Assembly (NCBI RefSeq): GCF_007109225.1
Contig: NZ_VJZK01000003.1
Coordinates: 372,001 to 436,000 of the forward strand
Length of the DNA stretch: 64,000 nucleotides
Source: Flavobacterium sp. GT3R68
GTDB lineage: Bacteria > Bacteroidota > Bacteroidia > Flavobacteriales > Flavobacteriaceae
Reading direction: 5' to 3'
The notes under the pieces were generated by a model. The model saw only the letters and a list, made by a program, of their open reading frames with translations. It searched no databases and was not told where the DNA came from. Below, one piece after another: positions 8,194 to 16,239 of this stretch (its first letter is position 1; each line of letters opens with the position of its first letter). Made by a program: the position numbers and the translations under genes.

Positions 8194-9476
8194 ATATATT
8201 TTGGTTTAGACGGGATTTGAGAATCGATGATAACAACGGTTTTTATGAAGCACTTAACAGCGGACAAGAGATCCTGCCGGTTTTCATTTTTGATCCCATT
8301 ATTTTGGATGAACTGCCAAAAGACGATGCCCGCGTCAGTTTCATTCATGAATTAGTGGATAAAATTGATGCCGAACTGCAAAAATATGGCAAAACATTAG
8401 CTGTTTTTTACGGAGAAGCTATTGCAATCTTTGAATCTTTGATTCGAGAAAATAATATCCAAGCCATATACACCAATCACGATTATGAGCCTTATGCCCG
8501 AAAAAGGGATGAAGCGATTGCTGTTTTTTTAGAATCCAAAAATATCAATTTTTATACGTTTAAAGACCAGGTTATCTTCGAAAAAAGTGACGTGGTTAAA
8601 GATGATCAGACTCCGTACGTTGTATTTACGCCTTACTCGAATAAATGGAAAGTAAATTTCCAAAAAACCAAACTGGAACACTATAATTCAGAAGAGTTGC
8701 TTTCCAATATTGCCTATCATTCGTATCCTTTTTTGAATCTGAATGACATTGGATTTAAACAGTCCAGAATCAAAATCCCACATTTTGATGTTTCAACAAA
8801 TTTAATCCATCATTATGAGGAAACCCGCAATTTCCCTGCTATTGCACGAACTTCTATGTTGGGACCTTATCTTCGATTTGGTGCCGTAAGCATTCGGAAA
8901 ATAGTTGCAAAAGCAATTCAGGATGACAATAGCACCTTTTTGAATGAGTTGATTTGGCGGGAGTTTTTTATGCAGATTCTTTGGCATTTTCCACATACCA
9001 CTACCAAAAGCTTCCGACCTAAATACGATTCCATCAAATGGCATAACAACGAATCTGAATTCCAACAATGGTGTGATGGCAAAACCGGCTATCCTTTTGT
9101 AGATGCGGGAATGCGGGAATTAAATGCGACGGGGCACATGCACAACCGCGTTCGTATGATTGTCGCCAGTTTTCTTTGTAAACATTTGTTGATTGACTGG
9201 CGCTGGGGCGAAACGTATTTCGCAACAAAACTACTTGATTACGAGCAATCCAGTAATGTTGGCAATTGGCAATGGGCTGCAGGATGCGGAGTCGATGCCG
9301 CTCCTTATTTCCGGATTTTTAATCCGTCGGAGCAGGTTAAAAAATTTGACAAGGAGTTGATTTACATCAAAAAATGGGTTCCCGAACTTCAGGAATTCTC
9401 GTATCCAAAACCCATCGTGGATCATAAGGAAGCCCGGGAACGTTGTTTGAGAGTGTATAAAGAAGCGGTTGGTTAA
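8190..9476 (+). CDS. phrB: Deoxyribodipyrimidine photolyase (cryptochrome/photolyase family)
   Basis: 428 residues, normal for class I photolyases. The N-terminal Rossmann-like domain begins IFWFRRDLRIDDNNGFYEAL, the standard opening. The FAD-binding helical domain shows NELIWREFFMQILWHFP (about 252-268), YPFVDAGMREL (about 300) and NWQWAAGCGVDAAPYF (about 357-372). The W-rich core (WQWAAGCGVD) with Asn in place fits CPD repair activity. The enzyme uses blue light and FADH- to split cyclobutane pyrimidine dimers in the cytoplasm. It is translationally coupled to the SRPBCC gene by a four-base overlap. DASH-type cryptochrome is a less likely alternative; the length and motifs favour CPD photolyase. 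Confidence 0.9.
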   Translation: MNIFWFRRDLRIDDNNGFYEALNSGQEILPVFIFDPIILDELPKDDARVSFIHELVDKIDAELQKYGKTLAVFYGEAIAIFESLIRENNIQAIYTNHDYEPYARKRDEAIAVFLESKNINFYTFKDQVIFEKSDVVKDDQTPYVVFTPYSNKWKVNFQKTKLEHYNSEELLSNIAYHSYPFLNLNDIGFKQSRIKIPHFDVSTNLIHHYEETRNFPAIARTSMLGPYLRFGAVSIRKIVAKAIQDDNSTFLNELIWREFFMQILWHFPHTTTKSFRPKYDSIKWHNNESEFQQWCDGKTGYPFVDAGMRELNATGHMHNRVRMIVASFLCKHLLIDWRWGETYFATKLLDYEQSSNVGNWQWAAGCGVDAAPYFRIFNPSEQVKKFDKELIYIKKWVPELQEFSYPKPIVDHKEARERCLRVYKEAVG

Positions 9477-9479
9477 ATT

Positions 9480-10133
9480 TTATAATTTTGTAATTGTCTG
9501 AAAATTCACTTCTTCAAAATCACTGATAATCTTATCTGCTTCGGATAAATCCTGCGCTTTCGAATGATGGCTGTCGTAACCGATACAGAATAATCCGGCT
9601 GCTTTTGCTGCACGTACTCCATTAGTACTGTCTTCAATCACTAAACATTCGTCTTTTGGCGCGACCGATAAAGAAGCCGCATGTTCAAATATGGCAGGAT
9701 GCGGTTTTGATTTTGGAAAATCCTCTCCACTGACGATATGCGTAAAATACTGATGCAATCCGAATCTTCTGAAAACCCGGTCAATAGTAACTTTAGAAGC
9801 CGAAGATGCCAATATCAACTGTATTCCGTTCTGATGCAAATCCTTAATTAATTTCTCAACGCCATCAAGCAATTGCAAATCTTCTTTGGTATCAAAAGCA
9901 TCATTGAATATGTTTCTTTTTCTTTGGATTAAATCTTCCACATCATGATCTAATTCGAAAAGATCTTTTATCCGTTGGAATACATTACGGGTAGAGTTTC
10001 CCGTAAAAGAAGTATACATATCTTCGGTTATCAGAATGTCCAATTCATCAAAATGCTGAAAATACGCATAACGGTGAACCGGTTCTGTGTCCACAATTAC
10101 ACCATCCATATCAAAAATTACTGTCTTTTTCAT
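9480..10133 (-). CDS. HAD-superfamily phosphatase, beta-phosphoglucomutase-like
   Basis: 217 residues. Motif I is FDMDGVIVDTEP with catalytic Asp8 and Asp10; motif II is LASSAS at about residue 105; motif III/IV are the Lys in GEDFPKSKPHPAIF and the acidic pair in CLVIEDSTNGVRAA. The helical cap between residues 16 and 80 is of the C1 type found in beta-phosphoglucomutase and sugar-phosphate phosphatases. The substrate cannot be read from sequence. It is the last gene of a minus-strand run: its start codon lies immediately after the TcdA stop, so it is co-transcribed with tcdA, the TatD gene and the DUF1684 gene. Confidence 0.85.
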   Translation of the reverse strand: MKKTVIFDMDGVIVDTEPVHRYAYFQHFDELDILITEDMYTSFTGNSTRNVFQRIKDLFELDHDVEDLIQRKRNIFNDAFDTKEDLQLLDGVEKLIKDLHQNGIQLILASSASKVTIDRVFRRFGLHQYFTHIVSGEDFPKSKPHPAIFEHAASLSVAPKDECLVIEDSTNGVRAAKAAGLFCIGYDSHHSKAQDLSEADKIISDFEEVNFQTITKL

Positions 10134-10134
10134 A

Positions 10135-10845
10135 TTATTTCAATAAGTGTCTGATTACGGCTTCGGCAGCATACAATCCGAATAATCCCGGCATATAACT
10201 GTTTGTTCCGTAAAATGATTTTTTATAATTAGATCCGTCGGTCATTCTTAAACTCGATTCAGCCTGTATTTCTGATGAAAAAACAACTTTCAATTTATCA
10301 ATTTTCGCTTCCTTCAGACGTCTGCGAATGGTTTTAGCCAAAAAGCAATTGACTGTATTAGTGATATCAGCCACTTTCACTTTAGAAGCTTCCATCTTTC
10401 CGCCTGCGCCCATACTCGAAATTATTTTCACTCTTTTCCTTTTAGCGGCAATAATCAGGTTCAATTTTGGGGTAACGCTGTCAATACAATCTAAAACATA
10501 ATCAAATTCCTCGGTTACAATTTCGAAAGCACGTTCTGGGGAAAGAAATTCCTGTACGCGGGTTAGTTTCAATTCCGGATTGATATCCATCAGACGATCA
10601 CCTACTATGGTAACTTTTGGCTGCCCAACTGTAGAATGCAAAGCTGGCAATTGTCGGTTAATGTTGGTTATATCCACCACATCTCCGTCAACGATAGTCA
10701 TGGACCCTACTCCTGCTCTTGCCAAAAACTCGGCAGCAAACGAGCCCACTCCGCCTAAGCCAACTACCATTACATTCGCGTTTTGTAATTTTTGCAAGCC
10801 TTCTGCTTTAAATAAAAGTTCCGCTCTTTCAGTCCACTCTGCCAT
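10135..10845 (-). CDS. tcdA: tRNA threonylcarbamoyladenosine dehydratase (TcdA/CsdL)
   Basis: 236 residues of the ThiF/E1-like family. The nucleotide-binding motif GLGGVGSFAAEFLARAG lies at about 29-45 and is followed by TIVDGDVVDITNINRQ, the adenylation loop with the conserved DxxxxxNxNRQ. The absence of a second domain and the length fit TcdA, which dehydrates t6A37 of tRNA to its cyclic form using ATP in the cytoplasm. It overlaps the upstream TatD gene by 17 bases and abuts the HAD gene, consistent with one operon. The generic alternative is another ThiF-type adenylyltransferase, but no ThiS-like partner is nearby. Confidence 0.88.
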   Translation of the reverse strand: MAEWTERAELLFKAEGLQKLQNANVMVVGLGGVGSFAAEFLARAGVGSMTIVDGDVVDITNINRQLPALHSTVGQPKVTIVGDRLMDINPELKLTRVQEFLSPERAFEIVTEEFDYVLDCIDSVTPKLNLIIAAKRKRVKIISSMGAGGKMEASKVKVADITNTVNCFLAKTIRRRLKEAKIDKLKVVFSSEIQAESSLRMTDGSNYKKSFYGTNSYMPGLFGLYAAEAVIRHLLK

Positions 10846-11488
10846 TTTTGAAAATTGTATTAAAATTATGTTGTATTATATTTTGCAATTTCTTTAAATC
10901 AATGTTTTTATATTTTGCTGCCAAAGCGTACACTTCTTGAATTCCTTCTTCAACAGTATCGGTTTCCAATAGAAATTTATCATTCGAAATACTTTGAAAT
11001 ACCGTTTCCAACTCAGGATTCCGAAGTAAATATTTACCAAATGAAAGATAAAATCCATTCGCAATCAGCTGCTGTGCAATCTGTTCATTTTTCGAAAACC
11101 CATGAATAATCATCGGAACCGAAATATTTAATTTCTTCTTGGTATCCATAACTTCCTGAAAAGCAGCCACACAATGAATGACGACAGGTTTTCGATATTT
11201 TTCCGCCAAAACCAATTGCTTTTCAAAAACGGATTGCTGTAACTCCATCGGAATTTCAATACGCTTATCCAAACCACACTCGCCAATCGCAAGGCAATTT
11301 TTCTGTTGCAATTTGCTTTCAATAATCTTCAAATCCGCCTCAATCCTGTCTTCAGTTATATACCACGGATGAATTCCAATGGAAAAAACAGGTATAATTT
11401 CGTCAAAATCCTGTGGATATTGATTCACCAGTTCCAGTATTTCAGGTTGGTTTGTAGATCGGTGCGTATGAAAATTAAAATAGTCCAT
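10829..11488 (-). CDS. TatD-family metal-dependent hydrolase
   Basis: 219 residues, short for TatD (usually about 260). It starts with the metal-binding NFHTHRST (HxH at residues 6-8) and contains IGECGLDK (Glu metal ligand, about residue 93), VIHCVAAFQEV (His) and LLETDT near the end (Asp ligand), all in the right order for a TIM-barrel amidohydrolase. TatD enzymes act as magnesium-dependent 3'-5' exonucleases or deoxyribonucleases. The ATG overlaps the stop of the upstream DUF1684 gene in the TAATG form, indicating coupled translation. The 3' end overlaps tcdA. Confidence 0.85.
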   Translation of the reverse strand: MDYFNFHTHRSTNQPEILELVNQYPQDFDEIIPVFSIGIHPWYITEDRIEADLKIIESKLQQKNCLAIGECGLDKRIEIPMELQQSVFEKQLVLAEKYRKPVVIHCVAAFQEVMDTKKKLNISVPMIIHGFSKNEQIAQQLIANGFYLSFGKYLLRNPELETVFQSISNDKFLLETDTVEEGIQEVYALAAKYKNIDLKKLQNIIQHNFNTIFKNGRVD

Positions 11489-12108
11489 TAGTCTTGAAAC
11501 TTCTTCACTCCGGCCTTAATCTCAATATCCAGATCATTTTCCAATGGGACAACCGGACACGAATAAATGTGATTATAGGCACAATAGGGATTATAAGCCT
11601 GATTAAAATCAATGGTCATGGTATTTCCGGTCGGGACTTTTAAATCGATGTATCTTCCTCCGATGTACGTTTCTTTTCCGGAAGTTAAATCCGAAAACGG
11701 TAAAAACAGATGGTCTTCAAATCCTTTCTTTTTGGATAACTCGATATTACGGTACACATTCAATTGAAAAGTTTTTCCTTTCAGGTTAAAAACCAATTTA
11801 CCATATTTTACATACATCGGTTTCCTGTCCGTAGAGGTTTTCATTTCAAAAGGCTTTTCATTCTCGGCTTTAGAAAACTGGGCCATCACATAATATTGGG
11901 AATCAACAGGAAAGAAATCCAAAGTTTTAAAATGAGATAAATCTTCAGCAGTCAGCGGGCTTTCATTGGGATTGGCGAACTCGGCATTCAGTTGTTTTTG
12001 AAATGCCACGGCAGCCACAGAGTCAAATTTTCCCTGGCTAAAGCCAAAAAAAGAAACGAGCAGAATGAATATATTAATACAGGATTTCATTTGGATATCT
12101 TTCTGCAA
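11488..12108 (-). CDS. Exported DUF1684 protein
   Basis: 206 residues as drawn from the first ATG; the second Met six codons in (start at 12090) gives a cleaner signal peptide (KSCINIFILLVSFFGFSQG) and may be the true start. The DUF1684 domain is recognised from FKTLDFFPVDSQYYV, YVKYGKLVFNLKGK, LFLPFSDLTSGKETYIGGRY and the conserved C-terminal FNQAYNPYCAYN..YSCPVVP, which carries two cysteines. DUF1684 function is unknown. It is the first gene of the minus-strand run ending with the HAD phosphatase. Confidence 0.85.
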   Translation of the reverse strand: MQKDIQMKSCINIFILLVSFFGFSQGKFDSVAAVAFQKQLNAEFANPNESPLTAEDLSHFKTLDFFPVDSQYYVMAQFSKAENEKPFEMKTSTDRKPMYVKYGKLVFNLKGKTFQLNVYRNIELSKKKGFEDHLFLPFSDLTSGKETYIGGRYIDLKVPTGNTMTIDFNQAYNPYCAYNHIYSCPVVPLENDLDIEIKAGVKKFQD

Positions 12109-12168
12109 AAATAACGAAAACCCGTAGACAAAACACGCATTTTAGTTCAATTTATCTGTTATACTTTG

Positions 12169-12176
12169 TAACTTTG
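12169..12176 (+). promoter_or_regulatory. -7 box TAACTTTG upstream of the MFS transporter
   Basis: TAACTTTG fits TAnnTTTG and lies 29 bases before the ATG at 12206; no clear TTG is seen at -33. Confidence 0.45.
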
Positions 12177-12205
12177 CTTCTTCCTAACTCCGCAACTCCA
12201 CATCA

Positions 12206-13420
12206 ATGCTCAGAACTGCTTTTCAACGCTATATCAATAATTTTAAAGGGTTTTCGAGGGAAATTTGGATTCTGACCATCATCACATTTATCAATCGTGC
12301 CGGAACCATGGTACTCCCTTTTTTATCCAAATACCTAAAGGAAGATTTGCAATTTACCTATGGAGAAGTAGGTTGGATTATGGTGTCTTTTGGTTGTGGA
12401 TCTATGTTAGGCTCCTGGCTTGGAGGCAAACTATCCGATAAGATAGGTTTCTACAAAGTCATGATTTTCAGCTTATTCACCAGCGGATTATTCTTTTTTA
12501 TTATTCAGTTTATAACTTCGTTTTGGGGACTTTGTTTAGGAATGTTCTCCATTATGGTTATTGCCGATATGTTCCGCCCCGCAATGTTTGTTTCCCTTGG
12601 TGCCTACGCAAAACCAGAAAACCGGACCCGCGCTCTGACTTTAGTTCGATTAGCTGTAAATCTGGGCTTTGCAGCCGGACCAGCATTGGGTGGACTAATT
12701 ATTATGGGGATTGGGTATAAGGGATTGTTTTGGGTCGATGGCTCTTCGTGTATTGTGGCCATTCTTATTTTTGCATTATTAGTTAAAGAGAAAAAGAAAA
12801 CTGACCATAAAGATACGTATCATGAAGAAGTGCCTGTTACTTCCGTCTTTAAGGATAAAATATTCTGGATTTTTCTTTTTGTCAGTTTTGTGACTGCGAT
12901 GATTTTCTTCCAGCTTTTTACCGCCTTGCCTTTATACCACCATGAAATGTTTGGTATGACCGAATTCCAGACCGGATTATTAATGACGCTTAATGGTTTA
13001 TTGATTTTTTTATTGGAAATGCCTATCGTAAGTTATCTGGAAAGAAAAAAGGTAGCCAAACTAAAAATCATCCTCTGGGGTTCCTTATTAATGGCTGTCA
13101 GTTTTTATTCGTTGATGATTAACATCTGGTCCGGAATTTTAGTGATTAGTATGATACTGATTTCGGTTGGTGAAATGTTCGCGTTTCCTTTCTCCAATAG
13201 TTTTGCCATGAATAGGGCGCCTCGCGGTCATGAAGGCCGATACATGGCTATCTATACGATGAGTTTCAGTATGGCGCATATAGTCAGTTCTAAAATGGGA
13301 ATGGAAATCATTGGGCATTTTGGATACCAGGTCAACTGGTTCGTTATGGGAAGCTTTGGTATTCTTGCACTGATATGCTGTATCTGGCTGCAGAAATTAA
13401 TCAAATTGGAAACTTCGTAA
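12206..13420 (+). CDS. Major facilitator superfamily transporter
   Basis: 404 residues with about 12 hydrophobic helices. The loop 2-3 motif GSWLGGKLSDKIGFYKV (about 72-88) is the MFS signature (GxLaDrxGrk). Loop 4-5 has ADMFRPAMFVSLGAYAKPENRTRALTLVRLAVNLGFAAGPALGG split over residues 115-160, including the antiporter-like motif C (GFAAGPALGG), which suggests drug or metabolite efflux by proton antiport in the inner membrane. Substrate unknown. It stands alone: divergent from the DUF1684 operon and followed by the BlaI/M56 pair with its own promoter. Confidence 0.85.
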   Translation: MLRTAFQRYINNFKGFSREIWILTIITFINRAGTMVLPFLSKYLKEDLQFTYGEVGWIMVSFGCGSMLGSWLGGKLSDKIGFYKVMIFSLFTSGLFFFIIQFITSFWGLCLGMFSIMVIADMFRPAMFVSLGAYAKPENRTRALTLVRLAVNLGFAAGPALGGLIIMGIGYKGLFWVDGSSCIVAILIFALLVKEKKKTDHKDTYHEEVPVTSVFKDKIFWIFLFVSFVTAMIFFQLFTALPLYHHEMFGMTEFQTGLLMTLNGLLIFLLEMPIVSYLERKKVAKLKIILWGSLLMAVSFYSLMINIWSGILVISMILISVGEMFAFPFSNSFAMNRAPRGHEGRYMAIYTMSFSMAHIVSSKMGMEIIGHFGYQVNWFVMGSFGILALICCIWLQKLIKLETS

Positions 13421-13450
13421 ACACTGCATTTTTCTTTAAAACTTAAAATT

Positions 13451-13495
13451 TAGTTAAAGAACTACTTTTTTAGTTGTGTAACTATAAATATAGTT
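13451..13495 (+). promoter_or_regulatory. Tandem operator: 20-bp phased TAGTT-N4-AACTA dyads
   Basis: TAGTT occurs at 13451, 13471 and 13491 and its complement AACTA at 13460 and 13480, so the half-sites repeat with an exact 20-base period. Two TAGTT-N4-AACTA dyads result (13451-13464, 13471-13484), and the second AACTA also forms a perfect AACTATA-AA-TATAGTT dyad (13480-13495). The block overlaps the -33 and spacer of the promoter of the BlaI-type repressor gene, so it is the probable autoregulatory operator. Confidence 0.75.
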
Positions 13496-13504
13496 GTAGC
13501 TTTG
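13474..13504 (+). promoter_or_regulatory. Promoter of the BlaI/M56 operon
   Basis: TTG at 13474-13476, a 20-base spacer and TAGCTTTG at 13497-13504 match the Bacteroidota consensus. Transcription would start near 13510, leaving a short leader before the ATG at 13522. This makes the longer frame starting at 13474 impossible as a product of this promoter. Confidence 0.75.
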
Positions 13505-13521
13505 TTTCAAATATCAGAGCT

Positions 13522-13878
13522 ATGCAAAAGTTAACCAATAAAGAAGAAGAAATCATGCACATATTATGGAAGCTTGAAAAAGCATTCGTAAAGGAAATCA
13601 TGGCTGAAATAACGGAGGAACAACCTCATTACAACACCCTTTCCACGATTGTGCGTAATCTCGAAGAGAAAGGTTATGTTTCACATAATGCTTTCGGGAA
13701 CACACATCAGTACTTTCCTAAAATCTCCAAAGAAAGTTACAGAAAGCGTTTCATGAACACGGCAATTGACAATTATTTTAATAGTTCCTATAAAAATATG
13801 GTGTCCTTTTTTGCCAAAGAAGAAAAAATCACCGCAGAAGAGTTACGAGAGATTTTAGCCATGATCGAAAAAAAATAA
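13522..13878 (+). CDS. BlaI/MecI/CopY-family transcriptional repressor
   Basis: 118 residues from ATG 13522; the frame extends further up, but the promoter box ends at 13504 and family proteins begin with MxxLTxxEExIMxxLW, exactly as here (QKLTNKEEEIMHILW). The winged-helix part continues with EITEEQPHYNTLSTIVRNLEEKGYV, in which NTLSTIVRNL is the recognition-helix region. The C-terminal helix is the dimerisation part. Such repressors bind TACA/TGTA-like or related dyads and are inactivated by proteolysis by a partner BlaR1/MecR1-type membrane protease. The partner gene starts four bases downstream and the operator lies just upstream. Confidence 0.9.
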   Translation: MQKLTNKEEEIMHILWKLEKAFVKEIMAEITEEQPHYNTLSTIVRNLEEKGYVSHNAFGNTHQYFPKISKESYRKRFMNTAIDNYFNSSYKNMVSFFAKEEKITAEELREILAMIEKK

Positions 13879-13882
13879 AGCT

Positions 13883-15655
13883 ATGGAAACACTGTTTATT
13901 TACCTTATCAAATCCAGTGGCCTGGTTGCCATGTTTTTTTTGGCTTACTATTTTCTGTTGCGAAAAGAAACCTTTTTTACCACTAACCGTTGGTTTTTAA
14001 TGGCCGGTTTAGTGACTTCCGTCATTTTACCTTTGGTAGAGTTAAAAAAAATAATTTGGGTCAACCCTACTCCTACTAATCTGGACTGGACAAAAGTTCA
14101 AGGAAGTGCTCCCGTTGGAAATGAGTCTTTCGAAATCAATTGGTATTTCGTTCTTGCAGTTGTATATGCTATTGGAATGATCACTTTCCTGCTCAAGTTT
14201 GTTTTCGATTTTTACAGTCTGACCAAAGTTTTAAAGAACAAATCTATCACGCAGCAGGCTGATTATAAATTTATTGATGTTTCCGAAAATGTTTCGCCTT
14301 TCTCCTATTTCAATTATATCGTTTACAATTCGTCTTTGTACAGCCAGAGTGAATTGGAGAATATCCTGGAGCATGAAAAAGTGCACAGCGCACAGAATCA
14401 CACCATAGACGTTTTGATACTGCGTTTCTTCTGTATCGCCTTTTGGTACAACCCGTTTATCTGGCTCTACAAGAAAGCCATCCTTCAAAATCTGGAATTC
14501 ATCGCCGATAGTGAAGCTTCAAAAAATATAGACGATAAGAAAGCCTATCAAATCACCTTATTAAAAGTAACAACGCACGACAACTGCGTTGCGATCACCA
14601 ATCATTTTTATCAATCATTAATCAAAAAACGAATCGTTATGTTAAACAAAAATCAATCAAACAAAAGGAATTCCTGGAAGTATGCCATTATGCTTCCTAT
14701 TTTGGCCGCATTTGTAATTTTCTTTCAGGTAAAAGTTATAGCCCAGGAGAAAGCGATGGCTAAAACAGAAACCATTACAGTTCCTCAGGAAATAATTCAG
14801 GTAGTTATCAAGAAGAACTCTACTGACGCAGAAATGAAAAATGATGCTGAATTACTAAAAAAAGAACATGGCATCACTTTGAAATATTCCAAAATCAAGC
14901 GAAATGCTAAAGGAGAAATCACCTCCATCAAAATGGAATACAAAGATAAAAATGGCAGTAAAGGCGTTTGGCAGATAGCCGGAGACGATCCTATTAAGCC
15001 TATCCAATTTTATAAAGACGGAGATAAAATAGGCTTTGGTTCCCCATCAAAAATGAAAATCATCCATAAGAAAGAAGATATTGGCGACAGTGAGGACGAG
15101 GACTTCGAGCTTTCATTTAATGGTGATGATATCGCTGTTCTTGATGCTCCGGAAGCGCCAGATGCGCCAGATGCACCAAATGCACCAGATATGACCGATG
15201 CTCCTTCTTTGCCACGTCATGCAGCAGCGCCGGGAGCTCCGCATGGACTGATGGAAAAAAACAGGGTCATTAGACATCCCAGAACTCCCGGCAAACCAGT
15301 AATTATTGTCAACGGAAAAAAAATGGATGTTGATGTAGCGGACTTTTCCGATGAAGACGAGGAACAAATCGAAAGCATGAACGTAATGCGAAGCAGAAAA
15401 ACCGGTGACGATGATGATATGGTAATCGAAATCGTTACAAAGGATAGAAAAGAAATGACTAAATTAGGTTCCAAAGTAAGAAAAGTGGAAATGGAAAAAG
15501 CCAAAAAGGAAATAAGAAAGGCCCAAATGGAAATGGATGCCAGCAGACCGGAAATGGAGAAAGCCATTGAGGAAATGGTTAAAGCCAAAGTAGAGATGGA
15601 AAAGGCCAAGATCGAACTGGAGCAAGCAAAAGAAGAGCTGAAAAAACAAAAATAA
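13883..15655 (+). CDS. BlaR1/MecR1-type M56 membrane metallopeptidase with C-terminal coiled coil
   Basis: 590 residues. Membrane helices at about 8-26, 35-53 and 88-108, then the M56 protease domain with HExxH zinc motif as EHEKVH at about 163-168 and the third-ligand region LEFIADSEAS near 205-215. A further membrane helix follows near 268-288 (YAIMLPILAAFVIFFQVK). Instead of the penicillin-binding sensor domain of BlaR1, the outer part (about 290-590) is acidic and low-complexity, with a Pro/Ala/Asp run (APDAPDAPNAPD) near 425 and a Glu/Lys/Met heptad coiled coil over the last 60 residues (MEKAKKEIRKAQMEM, EMVKAKVEMEKAKIELEQAK). It probably cleaves its partner repressor in response to an envelope signal; the signal is unknown. 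Confidence 0.88.
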   Translation: METLFIYLIKSSGLVAMFFLAYYFLLRKETFFTTNRWFLMAGLVTSVILPLVELKKIIWVNPTPTNLDWTKVQGSAPVGNESFEINWYFVLAVVYAIGMITFLLKFVFDFYSLTKVLKNKSITQQADYKFIDVSENVSPFSYFNYIVYNSSLYSQSELENILEHEKVHSAQNHTIDVLILRFFCIAFWYNPFIWLYKKAILQNLEFIADSEASKNIDDKKAYQITLLKVTTHDNCVAITNHFYQSLIKKRIVMLNKNQSNKRNSWKYAIMLPILAAFVIFFQVKVIAQEKAMAKTETITVPQEIIQVVIKKNSTDAEMKNDAELLKKEHGITLKYSKIKRNAKGEITSIKMEYKDKNGSKGVWQIAGDDPIKPIQFYKDGDKIGFGSPSKMKIIHKKEDIGDSEDEDFELSFNGDDIAVLDAPEAPDAPDAPNAPDMTDAPSLPRHAAAPGAPHGLMEKNRVIRHPRTPGKPVIIVNGKKMDVDVADFSDEDEEQIESMNVMRSRKTGDDDDMVIEIVTKDRKEMTKLGSKVRKVEMEKAKKEIRKAQMEMDASRPEMEKAIEEMVKAKVEMEKAKIELEQAKEELKKQK

Positions 15656-15663
15656 TCAATCAG

Positions 15664-15692
15664 AAACTGCCTCTAACCGGGGCAGTTTTTTT
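15664..15692 (+). terminator. Terminator of the BlaI/M56 operon
   Basis: AAACTGCC pairs with GGCAGTTT around a nine-base loop followed by seven T. Confidence 0.8.
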
Positions 15693-15782
15693 ATGCAGAC
15701 AATTTCTATAGCATTAGAATTTTGGATGAAATGCCGTTATACAAGAAGAATTGATTAATTTTACATCTTAAAACAGAATAAA

Positions 15783-16013
15783 ATGTCAAAAGGGATTTAT
15801 ACAGGAATTATAGAAAAGGATGAAAACGGGAATTACTTTTGCGGAGAATATCTTTTAGATTACCAAATGGTTTCGAAGGGTTTCAACCTGGGAGATACAA
15901 TTACGATTAAGACCGTTATTGTCAATCCAAGTGATAAATCGTATGCCGTTTACGAAAAGAAATCAAGAAATTTCGCGATAGCAAACAATAAACCGGATCC
16001 GGATGCACACTAA
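15783..16013 (+). CDS. Small hypothetical protein, 76 residues
   Basis: ATG 15783 gives a short, mostly beta-predicted protein (GIYTGIIEKDENGNYFCGEY, FNLGDTITIKTVIVN) with no signal peptide or membrane segment and a polar C-terminus. It is bracketed by two terminators, so it is its own transcription unit. I do not recognise the family; the pattern could be a small OB- or SH3-like barrel. Confidence 0.65.
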   Translation: MSKGIYTGIIEKDENGNYFCGEYLLDYQMVSKGFNLGDTITIKTVIVNPSDKSYAVYEKKSRNFAIANNKPDPDAH

Positions 16014-16038
16014 AACCATGCACAACCGATAAAAAACG

Positions 16039-16071
16039 AAAGACTGTTTCTTTCTGAAATAGTCTTTTTTT
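16039..16071 (+). terminator. Terminator after the 76-residue protein
   Basis: AAAGACTGTTTC pairs with GAAATAGTCTTT (one G-T pair), followed by a T run. Confidence 0.75.
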
Positions 16072-16078
16072 ATATTTG
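16071..16078 (+). promoter_or_regulatory. -7 box TATATTTG for the small 46-residue gene
   Basis: TATATTTG sits 20 bases before the ATG at 16099, directly downstream of the previous terminator. A -33 TTG is not evident. Confidence 0.45.
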
Positions 16079-16098
16079 TTTAAAAAAATAACAAACTT

Positions 16099-16239
16099 AT
16101 GTTCAGAATACTGGCTAAAATAAACAAACTCATTCTGCCTAGTTTTACCAAACAACGTTTGGATGTAACCAAAGCCAAGAAATGGCAGTTGGTTCTCATG
16201 GCCTGGAGATATTATGTGACGTCCCGTGCTTTAGATTAA
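16099..16239 (+). CDS. Small conserved basic protein, 46 residues (sometimes mislabelled SsrA-binding)
   Basis: ATG 16099 to TAA 16239 encodes a short basic protein starting MFRILAKINKLILPSFTKQR and ending AWRYYVTSRALD. It has its own -7 box and follows a terminator. I recall similar 45-residue flavobacterial proteins carrying the name SsrA-binding protein, but the true SmpB is at 37408 and the two share no visible domain, so the name should not be used. Its last four bases overlap the 3' end of the convergent apt gene. The function is unknown; the alternation of basic and hydrophobic residues would fit an RNA- or membrane-associated peptide. Confidence 0.7.
   Translation: MFRILAKINKLILPSFTKQRLDVTKAKKWQLVLMAWRYYVTSRALD

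Noticed and set aside
15217..15609. 130-codon minus-strand frame inside the M56 gene
   Set aside because: Mirror of the Glu/Lys/Met coiled-coil codons; no start signals or homologue-like features.
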